A stretch of DNA of 64,000 bases from Peptoniphilaceae bacterium AMB_02 (GTDB taxonomy: Bacteria; Bacillota; Clostridia; Tissierellales; Peptoniphilaceae), in NCBI GenBank assembly GCA_036321625.1, contig CP143259.1, positions 682,001-746,000 of the forward strand. The letters are read 5' to 3'. The position numbers and the translations under genes were made by a program. Positions 1 through 10,751 of this stretch are shown here, piece after piece. Under the pieces are notes generated by a model. The model saw only the letters and a program-made list of their open reading frames with translations. It had not been told where the DNA came from and made no database searches. Each line of letters starts with the position of its first letter. The first letter of the stretch is position 1.

Positions 1-2
1 GA

Positions 3-878
3 ATAGGAGTTGTGGTGTCTGCCATGTATGGGGAATATATAACAGTTGTATCTCCTATAGAAGGCACACCGGGTGAAAGAGCAGGACTTCTTACCGGAGA
101 TAAGATAATTATGGTAGACGGAGAAACGTATTTTGCAGTGGATATGGATAAAGCTATCGATCACATGAGAGGGGAACCCGGAACCGATGTTACATTAACC
201 ATAAGACGAGAAGACAAGGACGGAAATTATGAGGATTTTGAAGTATCTATTACTAGAGAGATAATTAAAATAGATTCTGTTAAAAGTCAGATGCTTGAAG
301 GAGATTTGGGATATATAAGTATTGCATCTTTTGATGAGAATACAGCAGGGGATTTTAAAGATGCAATAGATTCTATTAAAGAGAACGGAGCGAAGGGGCT
401 GGTACTCGATTTGAGAAATAATCCGGGTGGACTGCTTGATTCAGTAGTTACAATATCAGACATATTACTACCAAAGGGGACTATTGTTTCTACTGTAGAT
501 AGAAATGGAAAGAGGTCACAGGAGATGTCTGATGCTAAAATGGAAGATATACCATTGGTTGTATTGGTTAATCAAGGATCGGCATCTGCATCAGAGATAC
601 TGTCCGGAGCGATTAAAGACTTTAATCGTGGTGAAATTATAGGGACACAAACTTTTGGAAAGGGTATTGTCCAAAGGATATTCCCTCTAAATGATGGGGG
701 ATACAAGCTGACTATCTCCGAATACTATACTCCTAATGACACGAAAATCAATGGAGTAGGAGTAACACCAGATACCATTGTTGAAATGCCTGAAGCATCT
801 ACACCTATGGGACCTGAAAATTTTTCTGAAGATGTACAATTACAAAAAGCAATAGAAGTATTGCAAAATAAGATTTAA
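3..878 (+). CDS. C-terminal processing peptidase (S41, CtpA-like), 5' truncated by window edge
   Basis: This is a carboxyl-terminal processing protease that acts outside the membrane on protein C-termini. The reading frame is open to the left edge, so the N-terminal membrane anchor and first part are missing. The visible part starts in a PDZ domain (SPIEGTPGERAGLLTGDKI), followed by the S41 catalytic domain. The LRNNPGG motif, the serine-bearing GSASASE motif near base 579 and the lysine of FGKG near 660 are present, as expected for the Ser-Lys dyad. The GTG codons near base 12 lie inside the domain and are unlikely to be true starts. A terminator follows at 882-922. Confidence 0.9.
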   Translation: MGVVVSAMYGEYITVVSPIEGTPGERAGLLTGDKIIMVDGETYFAVDMDKAIDHMRGEPGTDVTLTIRREDKDGNYEDFEVSITREIIKIDSVKSQMLEGDLGYISIASFDENTAGDFKDAIDSIKENGAKGLVLDLRNNPGGLLDSVVTISDILLPKGTIVSTVDRNGKRSQEMSDAKMEDIPLVVLVNQGSASASEILSGAIKDFNRGEIIGTQTFGKGIVQRIFPLNDGGYKLTISEYYTPNDTKINGVGVTPDTIVEMPEASTPMGPENFSEDVQLQKAIEVLQNKI

Positions 879-881
879 TAT

Positions 882-922
882 AAAACCTTAAGGCATTAGA
901 AAATATGCTTTAAGGTTTTTTT
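882..922 (+). terminator. Rho-independent terminator after the S41 protease
   Basis: The inverted repeat AAACCTTAAGGCA / TGCTTTAAGGTTT is followed by a run of T. It sits directly after the stop codon of the protease gene. Confidence 0.85.
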
Positions 923-1092
923 GTGCACAAATTAGACCATATTTAAAGTTTATTTAAAATTCAGTTTCACTTATAAAGAAGTTTAATAAGTTCGCATGTT
1001 TCATTAACTTATTCTATTTTACATTATATGAGTTTTAATATAAAATTAACCTAGTGTGCTAAACACATTAATAAAAAAACAGGAGGAATTAA

Positions 1093-1602
1093 ATGAAAAT
1101 GAGAACTAGAAAAAACACTATTTTACTTATTGCTATGATGTTATTAGTGTCACTGCTTTTAGTTGCATGTGGTCAAGAAAAGAAATCTGAAGCACCTGAA
1201 GCTCCTGCAAATCCAATGCAGTATATTAAAGTTGGCGACTTAAAGACTGATATGGAAGGAGACGGCAAGTACCTTATACTTGACGTAAGAAAAGACGAAG
1301 ATTTCCAAAAAAGTCACTTAAAAGGATCCTTTGGTTCAGATATGGATAAAGCCAACAAAGAAGGCGACAAAGAAGACGGTATAGCAAAAATGAAAGCTAC
1401 ATTAAAAGAAGCTACAGGTAGCGAAACAGGAAAAGATGACACAAAAGTTGTACTTGTTTGTTATAGCGGTAAGACATACGCTCAAGCTGCTACTGACGCA
1501 TTGGCAGCCATAGGATTTAATAAGGACAATGTCTACACTCTTGAAGGCGGTATGAAAGAGTGGGAAGCCGGTGGAGAAGAATATAAAGCTTTAATGGAAT
1601 AA
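1093..1602 (+). CDS. Rhodanese-domain lipoprotein
   Basis: The product is 169 residues. It begins with a lipoprotein signal peptide: basic residues, then a hydrophobic run, then a lipobox ending at Cys26 (LVAC). A low-complexity Glu/Ala/Pro linker follows to about residue 42. The rest is a single rhodanese domain with the LDVR strand near residue 63 and an active-site loop CYSGKT whose cysteine is residue 123. It is probably anchored on the outer face of the membrane and may carry persulfide sulfur or act in redox chemistry. The substrate cannot be read from the sequence. It has a strong Shine-Dalgarno (AGGAGGA) and its own terminator, so it appears monocistronic. Confidence 0.85.
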   Translation: MKMRTRKNTILLIAMMLLVSLLLVACGQEKKSEAPEAPANPMQYIKVGDLKTDMEGDGKYLILDVRKDEDFQKSHLKGSFGSDMDKANKEGDKEDGIAKMKATLKEATGSETGKDDTKVVLVCYSGKTYAQAATDALAAIGFNKDNVYTLEGGMKEWEAGGEEYKALME

Positions 1603-1619
1603 TTTAGTACTAAAATTGA

Positions 1620-1650
1620 GAGCTATTCTAAAATGGATAGCTCCTTTTTT
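1620..1650 (+). terminator. Rho-independent terminator after the rhodanese gene
   Basis: GAGCTAT and ATAGCTC form a stem directly followed by CTTTTTT. It closes the rhodanese transcription unit. Confidence 0.8.
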
Positions 1651-1783
1651 ATTGCGTTATACTAATTGAATTATAAATACTACAAGATATATTATTATAA
1701 TAGGTTAAAAAAAGACCTTTTATAGATTTATTTTCTTATTAAATCTATTTCAATGCATCTAATCACTGTAAATATCTATCGTC

Positions 1784-1812
1784 TTTATACAATGTATCGC
1801 TTATGGTATAAT
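1784..1812 (+). promoter_or_regulatory. Possible promoter of uvrBA
   Basis: A perfect -10 box TATAAT lies at 1807-1812, with a weak -35 candidate (TTTATA, 1784-1789) 17 bases upstream. It lies about 60 bases before uvrB. No LexA-type box was confidently recognised. Confidence 0.45.
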
Positions 1813-1872
1813 ATTTATGTATGAATGAACTAGTATTTCTGAAACTGTCATATGGTTTATATGGAGGAAATA

Positions 1873-3843
1873 ATGGAAAAATTTAAAATAGAATCGGGTT
1901 TTGCACCTAAAGGAGACCAGCCTCAAGCTATTGAGGCTATTTCAAATGGAATAAGGGAAGGAAAAAGAGCTCAAATTCTTAGAGGTGTTACCGGATCCGG
2001 TAAGACTTTTACTATGGCGAATATAATTCAAGAAGTACAAAAACCTACCTTGGTTATCGCTCATAATAAGACATTGGCCTACCAATTGGCTAGCGAGTTC
2101 AAGGAGTTTTTTCCAAATTCTGCTGTAGAATACTTCGTTAGTTACTATGATTACTATCAACCTGAAGCATATGTGCCAATGACAGATACCTATATAGAAA
2201 AGGATTCGTCAATAAATGAAGAAATAGACAAGCTTAGACACTCTGCAACAGCAGCGCTTTTTGAGAGAAGAGATGTAATTATTGTAGCATCGGTATCTTG
2301 CATATATGGACTTGGAGACCCCATAGATTACGAGAACTTAATGGTATCTCTAAGACCTGGAATGGTAAAAGATAGAGATGATGTCATTCGAGAATTGGTG
2401 GATATCCAATTCGTGAGAAATGATATAAACTTTACCAGGGGTACATTTAGAGTTCGCGGTGACAGTCTGGACATATTTCCGGCATCGACTGACGAGAATA
2501 CCGTAAGAGTTGAGTTTTTTGGCGATGAGATAGATAGAATAACTGAAATAAATTATTTAACCGGAGAAGTACTGGGGTACCGTAACCATATATCCATTTT
2601 TCCGGCGTCTCATTATGCAACGACTCCGGATAAGATAAAAAGAGCGATAGCATCGATTGAAGAGGAACTTGAAGAGAGAATTGCATTTTTTAAAGAAAGA
2701 GACAAATTACTTGAAGCTCAAAGACTGGAACAAAGGACGAGATATGATATAGAGATGTTAACTGAAATGGGGTTTTGTACAGGGATAGAGAACTATTCCA
2801 GACATCTGAGCGGCAGAGCACCGGGCAGCAAACCCTATACTCTTATAGACTATTTTCCGGATGACTTTTTGATGATTATAGATGAGTCGCATGTATCCAT
2901 ACCTCAAATCAGAGCTATGTACAATGGCGATAGAGCCAGGAAAGAGAATTTGGTAGAATACGGTTTTAGACTTCCTTCTGCTCTTGATAATAGACCGATG
3001 AAATTTGAAGAGTTTGAAAAAATGATAAATCAAGTGCTTTTCGTGTCTGCAACTCCAGGACCTTATGAGTATGAAAATACTGATATTATAGTTGAGCAGC
3101 TGATTAGACCTACGGGACTATTGGATCCGATTATAGACGTCAGACCTACTGAAAACCAAATAGACGACTTGATAGCTGAGATACACAAAACCACTGCTGC
3201 AGGTGAGAGAACCTTAATAACTACTCTAACTAAAAAGATGGCTGAAGATTTGACTAAGTATCTTGAGGAACTGGGCATCAAAGTAACCTATATGCACTCG
3301 GATATTCAGACTATTGAAAGAATGGAAATCATAAGAGATTTAAGACTTGGAAAATACGATGTACTGGTAGGGATAAACCTGCTTAGAGAAGGACTGGATC
3401 TACCTGAAGTATCTTTTATTGCAATACTAGATGCCGATAAAGAAGGCTTTTTAAGATCGGAAACTTCTTTAATACAGACGGTCGGTCGAGCTGCAAGAAA
3501 TGTCAAAGGACATATTGTCATGTATGCAGACAGGATTACCAGATCCATGCAGCTGGCGATAGATGAAACTGCAAGAAGACGTGAGATCCAAGACCAATTC
3601 AATAAAGAACACGGAATTACTCCTAAGTCTATTGTCAAAGGGGTAAGAGAGATTATAGAAGCTACGGTAGCAGCTGAAGATGAAACAGAATACGACTCAG
3701 AGTTTAGATTGGAAGATATAGGTAAGATCATTATAAATCTGGAAGAGGAAATGTATAGGGCAGCAGAAACTCTTGAGTTTGAAAGAGCTGCAAACTTAAG
3801 GGACGAGATTAAGAAATTAAAGAGTCTGTTTAAGATAGATTGA
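1873..3843 (+). CDS. uvrB: Excinuclease ABC subunit B
   Basis: UvrB is the damage-verifying helicase-like subunit of nucleotide excision repair; it is loaded by UvrA and then recruits UvrC. The 656-residue product has Walker A GVTGSGKT near residue 38, the beta-hairpin region rich in Tyr ([10 protein letters not shown]) that is inserted into DNA, the IIDESH motif, helicase motifs V and VI ([19 protein letters not shown]) and a C-terminal UVR motif that contacts UvrC. I chose the ATG at 1873 because GGAGG at 1863-1867 lies at the right distance; an upstream in-frame ATG at 1852 lacks a ribosome binding site. uvrA follows after 34 bases. Confidence 0.97.
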   Translation: MEKFKIESGFAPKGDQPQAIEAISNGIREGKRAQILRGVTGSGKTFTMANIIQEVQKPTLVIAHNKTLAYQLASEFKEFFPNSAVEYFVSYYDYYQPEAYVPMTDTYIEKDSSINEEIDKLRHSATAALFERRDVIIVASVSCIYGLGDPIDYENLMVSLRPGMVKDRDDVIRELVDIQFVRNDINFTRGTFRVRGDSLDIFPASTDENTVRVEFFGDEIDRITEINYLTGEVLGYRNHISIFPASHYATTPDKIKRAIASIEEELEERIAFFKERDKLLEAQRLEQRTRYDIEMLTEMGFCTGIENYSRHLSGRAPGSKPYTLIDYFPDDFLMIIDESHVSIPQIRAMYNGDRARKENLVEYGFRLPSALDNRPMKFEEFEKMINQVLFVSATPGPYEYENTDIIVEQLIRPTGLLDPIIDVRPTENQIDDLIAEIHKTTAAGERTLITTLTKKMAEDLTKYLEELGIKVTYMHSDIQTIERMEIIRDLRLGKYDVLVGINLLREGLDLPEVSFIAILDADKEGFLRSETSLIQTVGRAARNVKGHIVMYADRITRSMQLAIDETARRREIQDQFNKEHGITPKSIVKGVREIIEATVAAEDETEYDSEFRLEDIGKIIINLEEEMYRAAETLEFERAANLRDEIKKLKSLFKID

Positions 3844-3877
3844 TATTGTAATGTAAAAGGAATGAGGTATAAATTAA

Positions 3878-6725
3878 TTGAGTATAAATAAAATTGTAAT
3901 CAAGGGAGCTAAGGAGAATAATCTAAAGTCTGTAGATTTGGAACTTCCGAGAGATCAGTTGATAGTCCTTACAGGACTATCGGGATCGGGAAAATCTTCG
4001 CTTGCTTTTGATACCATATATGCCGAAGGGCAGAGGAGGTATGTCGAGTCGCTGTCCTCATATGCCAGACAGTTCTTGGGACAGATGGATAAACCCGATG
4101 TAGAATACATCGAGGGTCTTTCCCCTTCGATTTCCATAGATCAAAAGACTACGAGCAAGAATCCGAGGTCAACAGTTGGTACGGTAACAGAAATCTACGA
4201 CTACTTGAGATTATTATTTGCTAAAGTAGGAATACCATATTGTCCGGTATGTGGAGAGGAGATAAAATCACAGTCAGTGGATCAAATGGTAGATGTCATA
4301 ACCGAATTGCCTGAGAGAACCAGACTTAAGATACTCGCGCCCATTATAAGAGGAAAAAAAGGTGAGCATGTTAAGTTAATTGAAAATATAAAAAAAGAGG
4401 GCTACAATAGGGTAATTGTTGACGGAGAAGAGTACGATTTGATGGATGAAATCAAATTGGAAAAGAATAAAAGCCATGATATAGATATAGTAGTGGATAG
4501 GATAGTTGTGAAGGACGGTATAGATTCAAGGATTAGTGATTCCTTGGAGACTGCGCTGAAACTGACAGATGGAATTGTAAAGGTGGAGGTAATCGGTGGT
4601 GAACTGATTACTTTCAGTCAGAGGTTAGCTTGCCCAAATGGACATGTTCAAATAGAAGAGGTTGAACCTAGGTCTTTTTCATTTAACAGTCCTTATGGTA
4701 TGTGTCCCGATTGTAATGGTCTTGGTTTTCACCTAGAGATCGATCCTGAGTTGATAATTCCGGATACGGATTTGTCTATAAACCAAGGTGCGATAGATCC
4801 TTTCAGCACCTCTAAAGACGGTACCTATTACTATGAAGTCTTTAAAGCTATAGCAAAAAATCATAAATTTTCTATGGATGCTCCAATTAGTGAAGCACCT
4901 AAAAAAATGATAGATGAGATACTTTACGGAACAGGAAAAAAAGAAATTGAATTCAGTTTTGAGTCTCATTATACGGGTAACAGACATTTTGTAGGTGTTT
5001 GGGAAGGGGTAATTCCAAACCTCGATAGAAGGTATAAACAAACCGGTTCAGACTATATGAAAGATAAGATTGATGAATACATGGTAGAGAAAACCTGTTC
5101 AAGTTGCCATGGTAGACGTTTGAGGCTTGAGATATTATCTATTAAAGTAGGGGATTTAAATATTGCAGAAGTTACAGAATTGCCGGTAACTAAGTCCCTG
5201 GATTGGTTTAAAAATTTAAAATTGGATGATACAAGGATGGCAATTGGGAATTTAGTATTAAAGGAGATTGTAGAAAGGCTGAAATTCTTAAACGAAGTAG
5301 GTCTTGGTTATTTAACACTAGGCAGATCAGCAGGTTCACTGTCGGGCGGAGAGTCTCAGAGGATAAGACTGGCAACTCAAATCGGATCCAGTCTTGTAGG
5401 TGTCATATATGTTTTAGACGAACCCAGTATTGGACTTCACCAAAGGGATAATGCCATGCTTTTAAAATCACTTAGAGGTCTAACTGATATAGGAAACACT
5501 CTGATTGTAGTTGAGCATGACGAGGAGACAATGAGGATGGCAGATATGATTGTAGATATTGGACCGGGTGCAGGAGTAAACGGTGGCGAGGTTGTTTTTC
5601 AAGGAACTTATGATGAGATATTGAAAGACAAGAACTCTATAACAGGAGCTTATCTATCCGGCAGAAAACATATACCCATACCCAAATCTCATAGAAAAAA
5701 GACCGGTGAAATAAAGATAAAAGGTGCAAGAGAAAACAATTTAAAAAATGTAGATGTGGAAATTCCTCTAGGAGTTTTTACATGCATTACAGGTGTTTCA
5801 GGATCGGGTAAAAGCAGTTTAATAAACTCGATACTTCAAAAAGGCCTTGCCAGAAAGCTCTACAAGTCTAAAGTCAGACCGGGAGAACATAAGGAGATAA
5901 TAGGGATAGAACAACTGGATAAAGTTGTTGAGATAGACCAATCTCCTATAGGTAGGACGCCTAGGTCAAATCCTGCAACTTATACTAAGGTATTTGACGG
6001 CATTAGGGATTTGTTTGCGATGACGCCCGATGCAAAGATGAGAGGATATCAAAAGGGAAGATTCAGTTTTAATGTTAAAGGCGGCAGATGTGAAACCTGT
6101 AGAGGTGATGGAACAATTAAGGTTGAGATGCACTTTCTTCCTGATGTATATGTACCCTGTGAAGTTTGTAAGGGTAAGAGATATAATAGAGAAACTTTGC
6201 AGGTCAAGTACAAGGGTAAAAATATCTCAGAAGTACTCGATATGACGATTGATGAAGCTACTAAGTTTTTTGAGAATATTCCATCTGTTCATAAGAAACT
6301 GAGCACTCTACTCGATGTTGGATTGGGGTATATAAAACTTGGACAATCATCGACGGAGTTGTCCGGAGGTGGAAGCTCAGAGGGTTAAACTTGCCTCGGA
6401 ATTGAGTAAAAGACCGACGGGAAAGACGATTTACATCTTAGACGAACCGACCACCGGGCTTCACACTGCTGATATCCACAAGCTTATACATGTTTTGGAC
6501 AGATTGGCAGACGGTGGGAATACAGTAGTCGTTATCGAACACAATCTAGATGTAATTAAAACTGCCGACCATATTATAGACTTAGGACCGGAGGGCGGCG
6601 ATATGGGCGGACGCATTGTCTGCACCGGGACACCGGAAGAGGTTGCCAAGAATAAAAAATCATATACCGGCCAATTCCTAAAAAAAGAATTTGAGAGAGA
6701 AGAATTATATAAAAAAGCAAAGTAG
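3878..6725 (+). pseudogene. uvrA: Excinuclease ABC subunit A, interrupted by a +1 frameshift
   Basis: UvrA is the damage-recognition ATPase of nucleotide excision repair. The first frame runs from a TTG start at 3878 to a TAA ending at 6388. It has Walker [10 protein letters not shown], zinc-finger CXXC pairs, the first signature LSGGESQR and the second Walker [10 protein letters not shown]. The second frame (to 6725) carries [13 protein letters not shown] and the C-terminus. The frames join inside the second signature: an extra G near 6371-6372 changes the expected LSGGEAQR into LSGGGSSEG-stop. Joined, the product would be about 948 residues, normal for UvrA. No slippery site is obvious, so this is either a real mutation or a sequencing error. 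The rest of the gene shows no decay, so the break would be recent. Confidence 0.93.
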
Positions 6726-6837
6726 ATAGTTTATATTATTTAGCTAAATCTCTAGGATGCTTTTAGTATATATGATAAAATATTATTGAAAATAAACCGA
6801 CCATTTGTGGTCGGCTTACATAAATAGGAGTGAGGAT

Positions 6838-8451
6838 ATGATACTGTTATCTAGAAATGATGCATTCAGATGGCATGAATATTTAGAGTGTTATCTAAAA
6901 GGGTATTTTTACGAAACCGATTTAAATCATAGACTTATAATTGAGGATCTGTTAAACATTACAGATATAGATGGCTATAAAAATTATTTGAGATCTCTTA
7001 ACGGTGAGTTTTCGATGCTGAGAGAATCAGAAGATTTTATAGTTGCAGCTGTAGACTTTAATAGAAGTTTTCCACTATATTATTCGAGTATAAATAATAC
7101 ACTTGTAATTTCAGATTCTATAAAAGGCATATTGAATTTTATAAAAGAACCTAAGGTAGATGATATTGCGGTCAGGGAGCTTAGAATATCAGGTACTACT
7201 TTTGGAGATCGAACTCTATTCGAGGATATAAAAACCTTAGGCTGTGGAGAAATGCTTTTCTATGACAAGAACAGTGAAGAGCTAATTATTGAAGAGTATA
7301 TGGACTTTGATAAAGAACCATTTTCCACTGCGACACTGTCTGAACTAGTTGAAGAGATGAATGAGGTATATACAAATGCTGTTGCTAACAGCTTACTTCC
7401 ACTGAAGGATAGAACAATCGTTGTTCCACTGACTTCAGGTTGGTGGCAGAGAGTACTAATCGGTAAGATTAAGGAACTGGGTTTTAAAAATGTAGTTTGC
7501 TATACTTACGGTGGCAGAAATAATTCTGATGTTCCTGAGGCACGAAAAATCGCAGAGTATTACGGTTATCCATGGTATTTTATCGAATACGATGCTTTTG
7601 AATGGTATAAATGGTTCACAGGAAAAGACTATAAGAAATATAAAGACTATGCATCGCAATATGTAACTGTTCCAAATCTTGGAGAATATCTAGCCGTTAA
7701 AACCATGACCGAAAGAAAAATAGTACCGGAGAATGCAGTATTCATTAATGTATGTTTCACCGGAGTTCTTAGAGGAGATCTTCTTCCAAAGATATTCCTG
7801 GATGAGTCCAAACTGGGTGAAGATAATCTGAATTACGAGATTATGAGAGAGATTGCTTCCAATATAAAATGGAATCGAAAAGACTATCAGTTGATGAACG
7901 AATACATTGATGATATATTTATGAGGCATAGTGGAAGTGAAGAATTTAAGAAAAAATCCATAGTTTGGAAGTTTAAATATGCATACTGGAAAGAAAGAGT
8001 AGGTAAGCATCTGTCAAATTCCAGGAGAATATATGAGATGTATGGGTATGTTTGGAGAAATATCCAACTTGAAAAGAATATAATAAAATTCTGGTCAAAG
8101 GTCCCAAACGACATGAGGTATTTAACTGCACTACAGCACGAATATGATATGATTTACAATTCAGAACTTATCGAAGCTGTGGGCATAAAGCCGGAGTCCA
8201 TGAGAAGATCTCTGGTACCTAACTTAAAGGATAAATTTAGAGCAAGATTCCCTAAATACTATCGAAAAATTAATTTTTTAAATAAATCCAAAGCTCTCAC
8301 CAATGCATATGACGAGCATCCATTACTTTGGTATAATATAATAAGCAGACGAGAGTTTGAGAGGTTTAAGGAAAGTGTTTCAAGCATTACAGGCGTTCAA
8401 TCGATTAAGTATTTGAGAGACTTCTTTAAAGAGCATGATCACAGTTTATAA
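6838..8451 (+). CDS. Asparagine-synthetase-like protein with degenerate PP-loop (paralogue A)
   Basis: The product is 537 residues and resembles asparagine synthetase B in layout: an N-terminal glutaminase-like fold (to about 180) and a C-terminal ATP-pyrophosphatase-like domain. It lacks Cys2, so it cannot use glutamine in the usual way. At the PP-loop, where paralogue B reads PLSGGEDSR, this protein reads PLTSGWWQR (residues 197-205), with the aspartate and serine replaced and no gap in the alignment. It is therefore probably not a standard adenylating enzyme. ATG 6838 is preferred because AGGAGTGAGG lies just upstream. It leads a cluster with a DJ-1 protein and paralogue B. The function is unknown; a partner or pseudoenzyme role is an inference. 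Confidence 0.75.
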   Translation: MILLSRNDAFRWHEYLECYLKGYFYETDLNHRLIIEDLLNITDIDGYKNYLRSLNGEFSMLRESEDFIVAAVDFNRSFPLYYSSINNTLVISDSIKGILNFIKEPKVDDIAVRELRISGTTFGDRTLFEDIKTLGCGEMLFYDKNSEELIIEEYMDFDKEPFSTATLSELVEEMNEVYTNAVANSLLPLKDRTIVVPLTSGWWQRVLIGKIKELGFKNVVCYTYGGRNNSDVPEARKIAEYYGYPWYFIEYDAFEWYKWFTGKDYKKYKDYASQYVTVPNLGEYLAVKTMTERKIVPENAVFINVCFTGVLRGDLLPKIFLDESKLGEDNLNYEIMREIASNIKWNRKDYQLMNEYIDDIFMRHSGSEEFKKKSIVWKFKYAYWKERVGKHLSNSRRIYEMYGYVWRNIQLEKNIIKFWSKVPNDMRYLTALQHEYDMIYNSELIEAVGIKPESMRRSLVPNLKDKFRARFPKYYRKINFLNKSKALTNAYDEHPLLWYNIISRREFERFKESVSSITGVQSIKYLRDFFKEHDHSL

Positions 8452-8493
8452 ATCAACCTAGGACTTGGTATTTATTTTTGAAAAGGAGTAGAT

Positions 8494-9057
8494 ATGAAAA
8501 AGATTATTGTTCCATTGGCAGAAGGTTTTGAAGAAATTGAAGCTATCTCTATAATTGATATATTGAGAAGAGCGAATATTGAAGTCGTTACTCTACAATT
8601 AAATGATGATAAAGAAGTATTGGGAGCACATGGAATAAAGGTAAAGGCAGATATTAAGCTAAGAGATTTAGAATCTTTGGATTACTATGACGGAATTGCA
8701 GTTCCCGGTGGCATGGGTGGAGTTAATAATTTAATGGCAAACAACAAAATCCTGGATATGATAAAATTCTTGTCGGATGACGGGAAGCTGGTATCTGCAA
8801 TATGTGCAGGTCCTATGGTACTTGAAAGAGCCGGGGTTCTTAAAGGAATAAATGCAACTTGCTATCCGGGACTTGAAGATGAATTAAAATCAGCTGCAAT
8901 AGTTGATGAAATCGTCGTAGTAGACGATAATATAATAACTTCAAAGGGTCCTGCAACAGCAGGGGTTTTTGCTCTTGAAATCGTTGAAAAACTACTGGGT
9001 GAAGAGGAAAAAAATAAGGTTTCAGAAGGATTATTATTTCCGCTTTTTAAAATCTAG
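8494..9057 (+). CDS. DJ-1/PfpI family protein (YajL/DJ-1 type)
   Basis: The 187-residue product matches the DJ-1 subgroup: it begins with a beta strand leading to AEGFEEIEA, where the glutamate that contacts the reactive cysteine lies. The nucleophile elbow is ICAGP with Cys104, and PGGMGG near residue 71 is the conserved glycine loop. Family members act on glyoxal or oxidised substrates, or as stress-response proteins; which applies here cannot be read from the sequence. It has the strong ribosome binding site AAAAGGAG. It lies between the two asparagine-synthetase-like paralogues, 42 bases after A and 18 bases before B, so the three are probably cotranscribed. Confidence 0.9.
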   Translation: MKKIIVPLAEGFEEIEAISIIDILRRANIEVVTLQLNDDKEVLGAHGIKVKADIKLRDLESLDYYDGIAVPGGMGGVNNLMANNKILDMIKFLSDDGKLVSAICAGPMVLERAGVLKGINATCYPGLEDELKSAAIVDEIVVVDDNIITSKGPATAGVFALEIVEKLLGEEEKNKVSEGLLFPLFKI

Positions 9058-9075
9058 TACATTAATTGGAGGCAT

Positions 9076-10737
9076 ATGAAATTAGTAAACAATAAAGCAT
9101 TTAAATGGGAAAAACACGGTAAAGTCTATATTAAGGGTTTTTATCAAAATCCAATGTGCGATTGGACAGGTGATGAGTCTGATTTAATCAAAGACCTGTT
9201 TAATGAAAGTGTATCTACGGATACCATCTTAGAAAGATTGAATAATAGTGAATCACTGGAAGAAATACTGAATACTGTAAATCTTTTAAATGGACAGTTT
9301 GCAGTCATAATTGAAGATGAGAATTATATTTTTGCCGCTGTCGACAATATCAGAAGCATACCTATATTCTATACGGATAGAGGAGATTCTGTAGAAGTAT
9401 CTGATATGGCTTATGAACTATTGGATGATAAAACTGTAAAATACAATAATGAAGCATTGACTCAATTTGAATTATCGGGATGTACATGGGCAAATAATAC
9501 ACTCGTAGATGGCTTATATTCGCTATCAGCCGGAGAGTATCTATATTTTGACTTGAAATCGAAAAATCTTAAAATAGATGAATACATGAGATTTGAGTAT
9601 AGAAATGATTTAGACCAATCTGAACAGGCTTCAATTGACAGAGTTGTAAACGCATATAAAATCGCTGCGAAGAGATTGGTAGACCTAGCTGACGGCAATA
9701 CGATAATGATTCCATTATCGGGAGGGGAAGATTCCAGGATTGTAGCTCATACTTTAAAGAGTATCGGCTATGAAAATGTAATCTGCTACTCTTATGGAAT
9801 AAAAGACAATGCAGAGTCAGGAGTATCCAAGTCAATAGCTGAACACCTGGGATATAAATGGATTTTCGCTCCTTTTGATGAAGTCGACTGGAGAAAATGG
9901 TATTTGTCCGATGAATATAAAGAGTTTTCTGCGTATTCTTCTAATTTGGTTTCAACGCCTCATTTCCAAGATTATCATGCAGTTAAGTATTTTAAAGAGC
10001 ATAATATGATTCCGGAAAATGCAATATTCTGTCCCGGTCATTCAGGCGACTTTATACATGGTGATCATATCCCATCGGTATTTATTAAGGCAAATCAACT
10101 TGATATAAAATACCTGGCTGAAGAATTGTTTAGAGAAGTTGCCATTAACAAGAATTTTTATGGAAGTCGCAGTGAGTATACGAAGATATTAAAGTCCATA
10201 ATTAAAGAGATAAATCCAAAAGAAGATGCCGGTAGAGATGAGATGATATCATATTATGAGTACTTTGACTGGAAAGAAAAACAGAGCAAAATGATTGCTA
10301 ATGCAGTTCGAGTATATGAGTTTTTTGGCTACAGATGGCATATGATGTTATGGAACAGAACTGTATTCGAGGCATGGGAAACTGTAGTGCCTGAGCTTAG
10401 ATATCATAGAAGACTACACTATAAAATTGTAACCGTGGAGCAAAAAGCTTTAAGACAAGCAATTGGAACGACGCGCACCGGTAATCCGGATGGTGGGATA
10501 AAAAACACTATCAAGGATATAATTAGAAGACTAATGCCAACGCGCTATAGAAAAATTTTCTTTAATTATAAAAATAGTAATATGATAAATGAATACAGTA
10601 CACATCATTTAGACTGGTATAAAATAAAAACAAAAGAAGAATTTGATTCAATAAGTGCGGACTATTCGTCAATAAATGGTATAGTATCTGCAGATATGAT
10701 TGATAGATTTAATAAGGAATATGATTGGAAAAAATAA
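9076..10737 (+). CDS. Asparagine-synthetase-like protein with intact PP-loop (paralogue B)
   Basis: The product is 553 residues and is a clear paralogue of the protein at 6838, alignable end to end. The N-terminal glutaminase-like domain again lacks Cys2 (it starts MKLVNN), so ammonia or another amine would have to be supplied directly, or the substrate differs. The PP-loop is intact as SGGEDS (residues 215-220), so ATP-dependent adenylation of a carboxylate is plausible. Homologues without the nucleophile occur in polysaccharide and peptide modification clusters, but no such genes are seen here. GGAGG precedes the ATG. The stop overlaps the ribosome binding region of gltX. Substrate unknown. 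Confidence 0.8.
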   Translation: MKLVNNKAFKWEKHGKVYIKGFYQNPMCDWTGDESDLIKDLFNESVSTDTILERLNNSESLEEILNTVNLLNGQFAVIIEDENYIFAAVDNIRSIPIFYTDRGDSVEVSDMAYELLDDKTVKYNNEALTQFELSGCTWANNTLVDGLYSLSAGEYLYFDLKSKNLKIDEYMRFEYRNDLDQSEQASIDRVVNAYKIAAKRLVDLADGNTIMIPLSGGEDSRIVAHTLKSIGYENVICYSYGIKDNAESGVSKSIAEHLGYKWIFAPFDEVDWRKWYLSDEYKEFSAYSSNLVSTPHFQDYHAVKYFKEHNMIPENAIFCPGHSGDFIHGDHIPSVFIKANQLDIKYLAEELFREVAINKNFYGSRSEYTKILKSIIKEINPKEDAGRDEMISYYEYFDWKEKQSKMIANAVRVYEFFGYRWHMMLWNRTVFEAWETVVPELRYHRRLHYKIVTVEQKALRQAIGTTRTGNPDGGIKNTIKDIIRRLMPTRYRKIFFNYKNSNMINEYSTHHLDWYKIKTKEEFDSISADYSSINGIVSADMIDRFNKEYDWKK

Positions 10738-10751
10738 CGGAGGTGTTTGAT

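Noticed and set aside
6339-6725. Separate gene for a small ABC ATPase downstream of uvrA
   Set aside because: It continues UvrA exactly after one base is removed, and has no ribosome binding site of its own.
6798-6815. Hairpin CCGACC/GGTCGG after uvrA as a terminator
   Set aside because: There is no T-run after it; it may be a leader structure, but I cannot support a function.
7432-7449. Frameshift as the cause of the SGWWQR loop in paralogue A
   Set aside because: The paralogues align without gaps on both sides of the loop, and shifting the frame does not restore SGGxDS, so substitutions explain it better.
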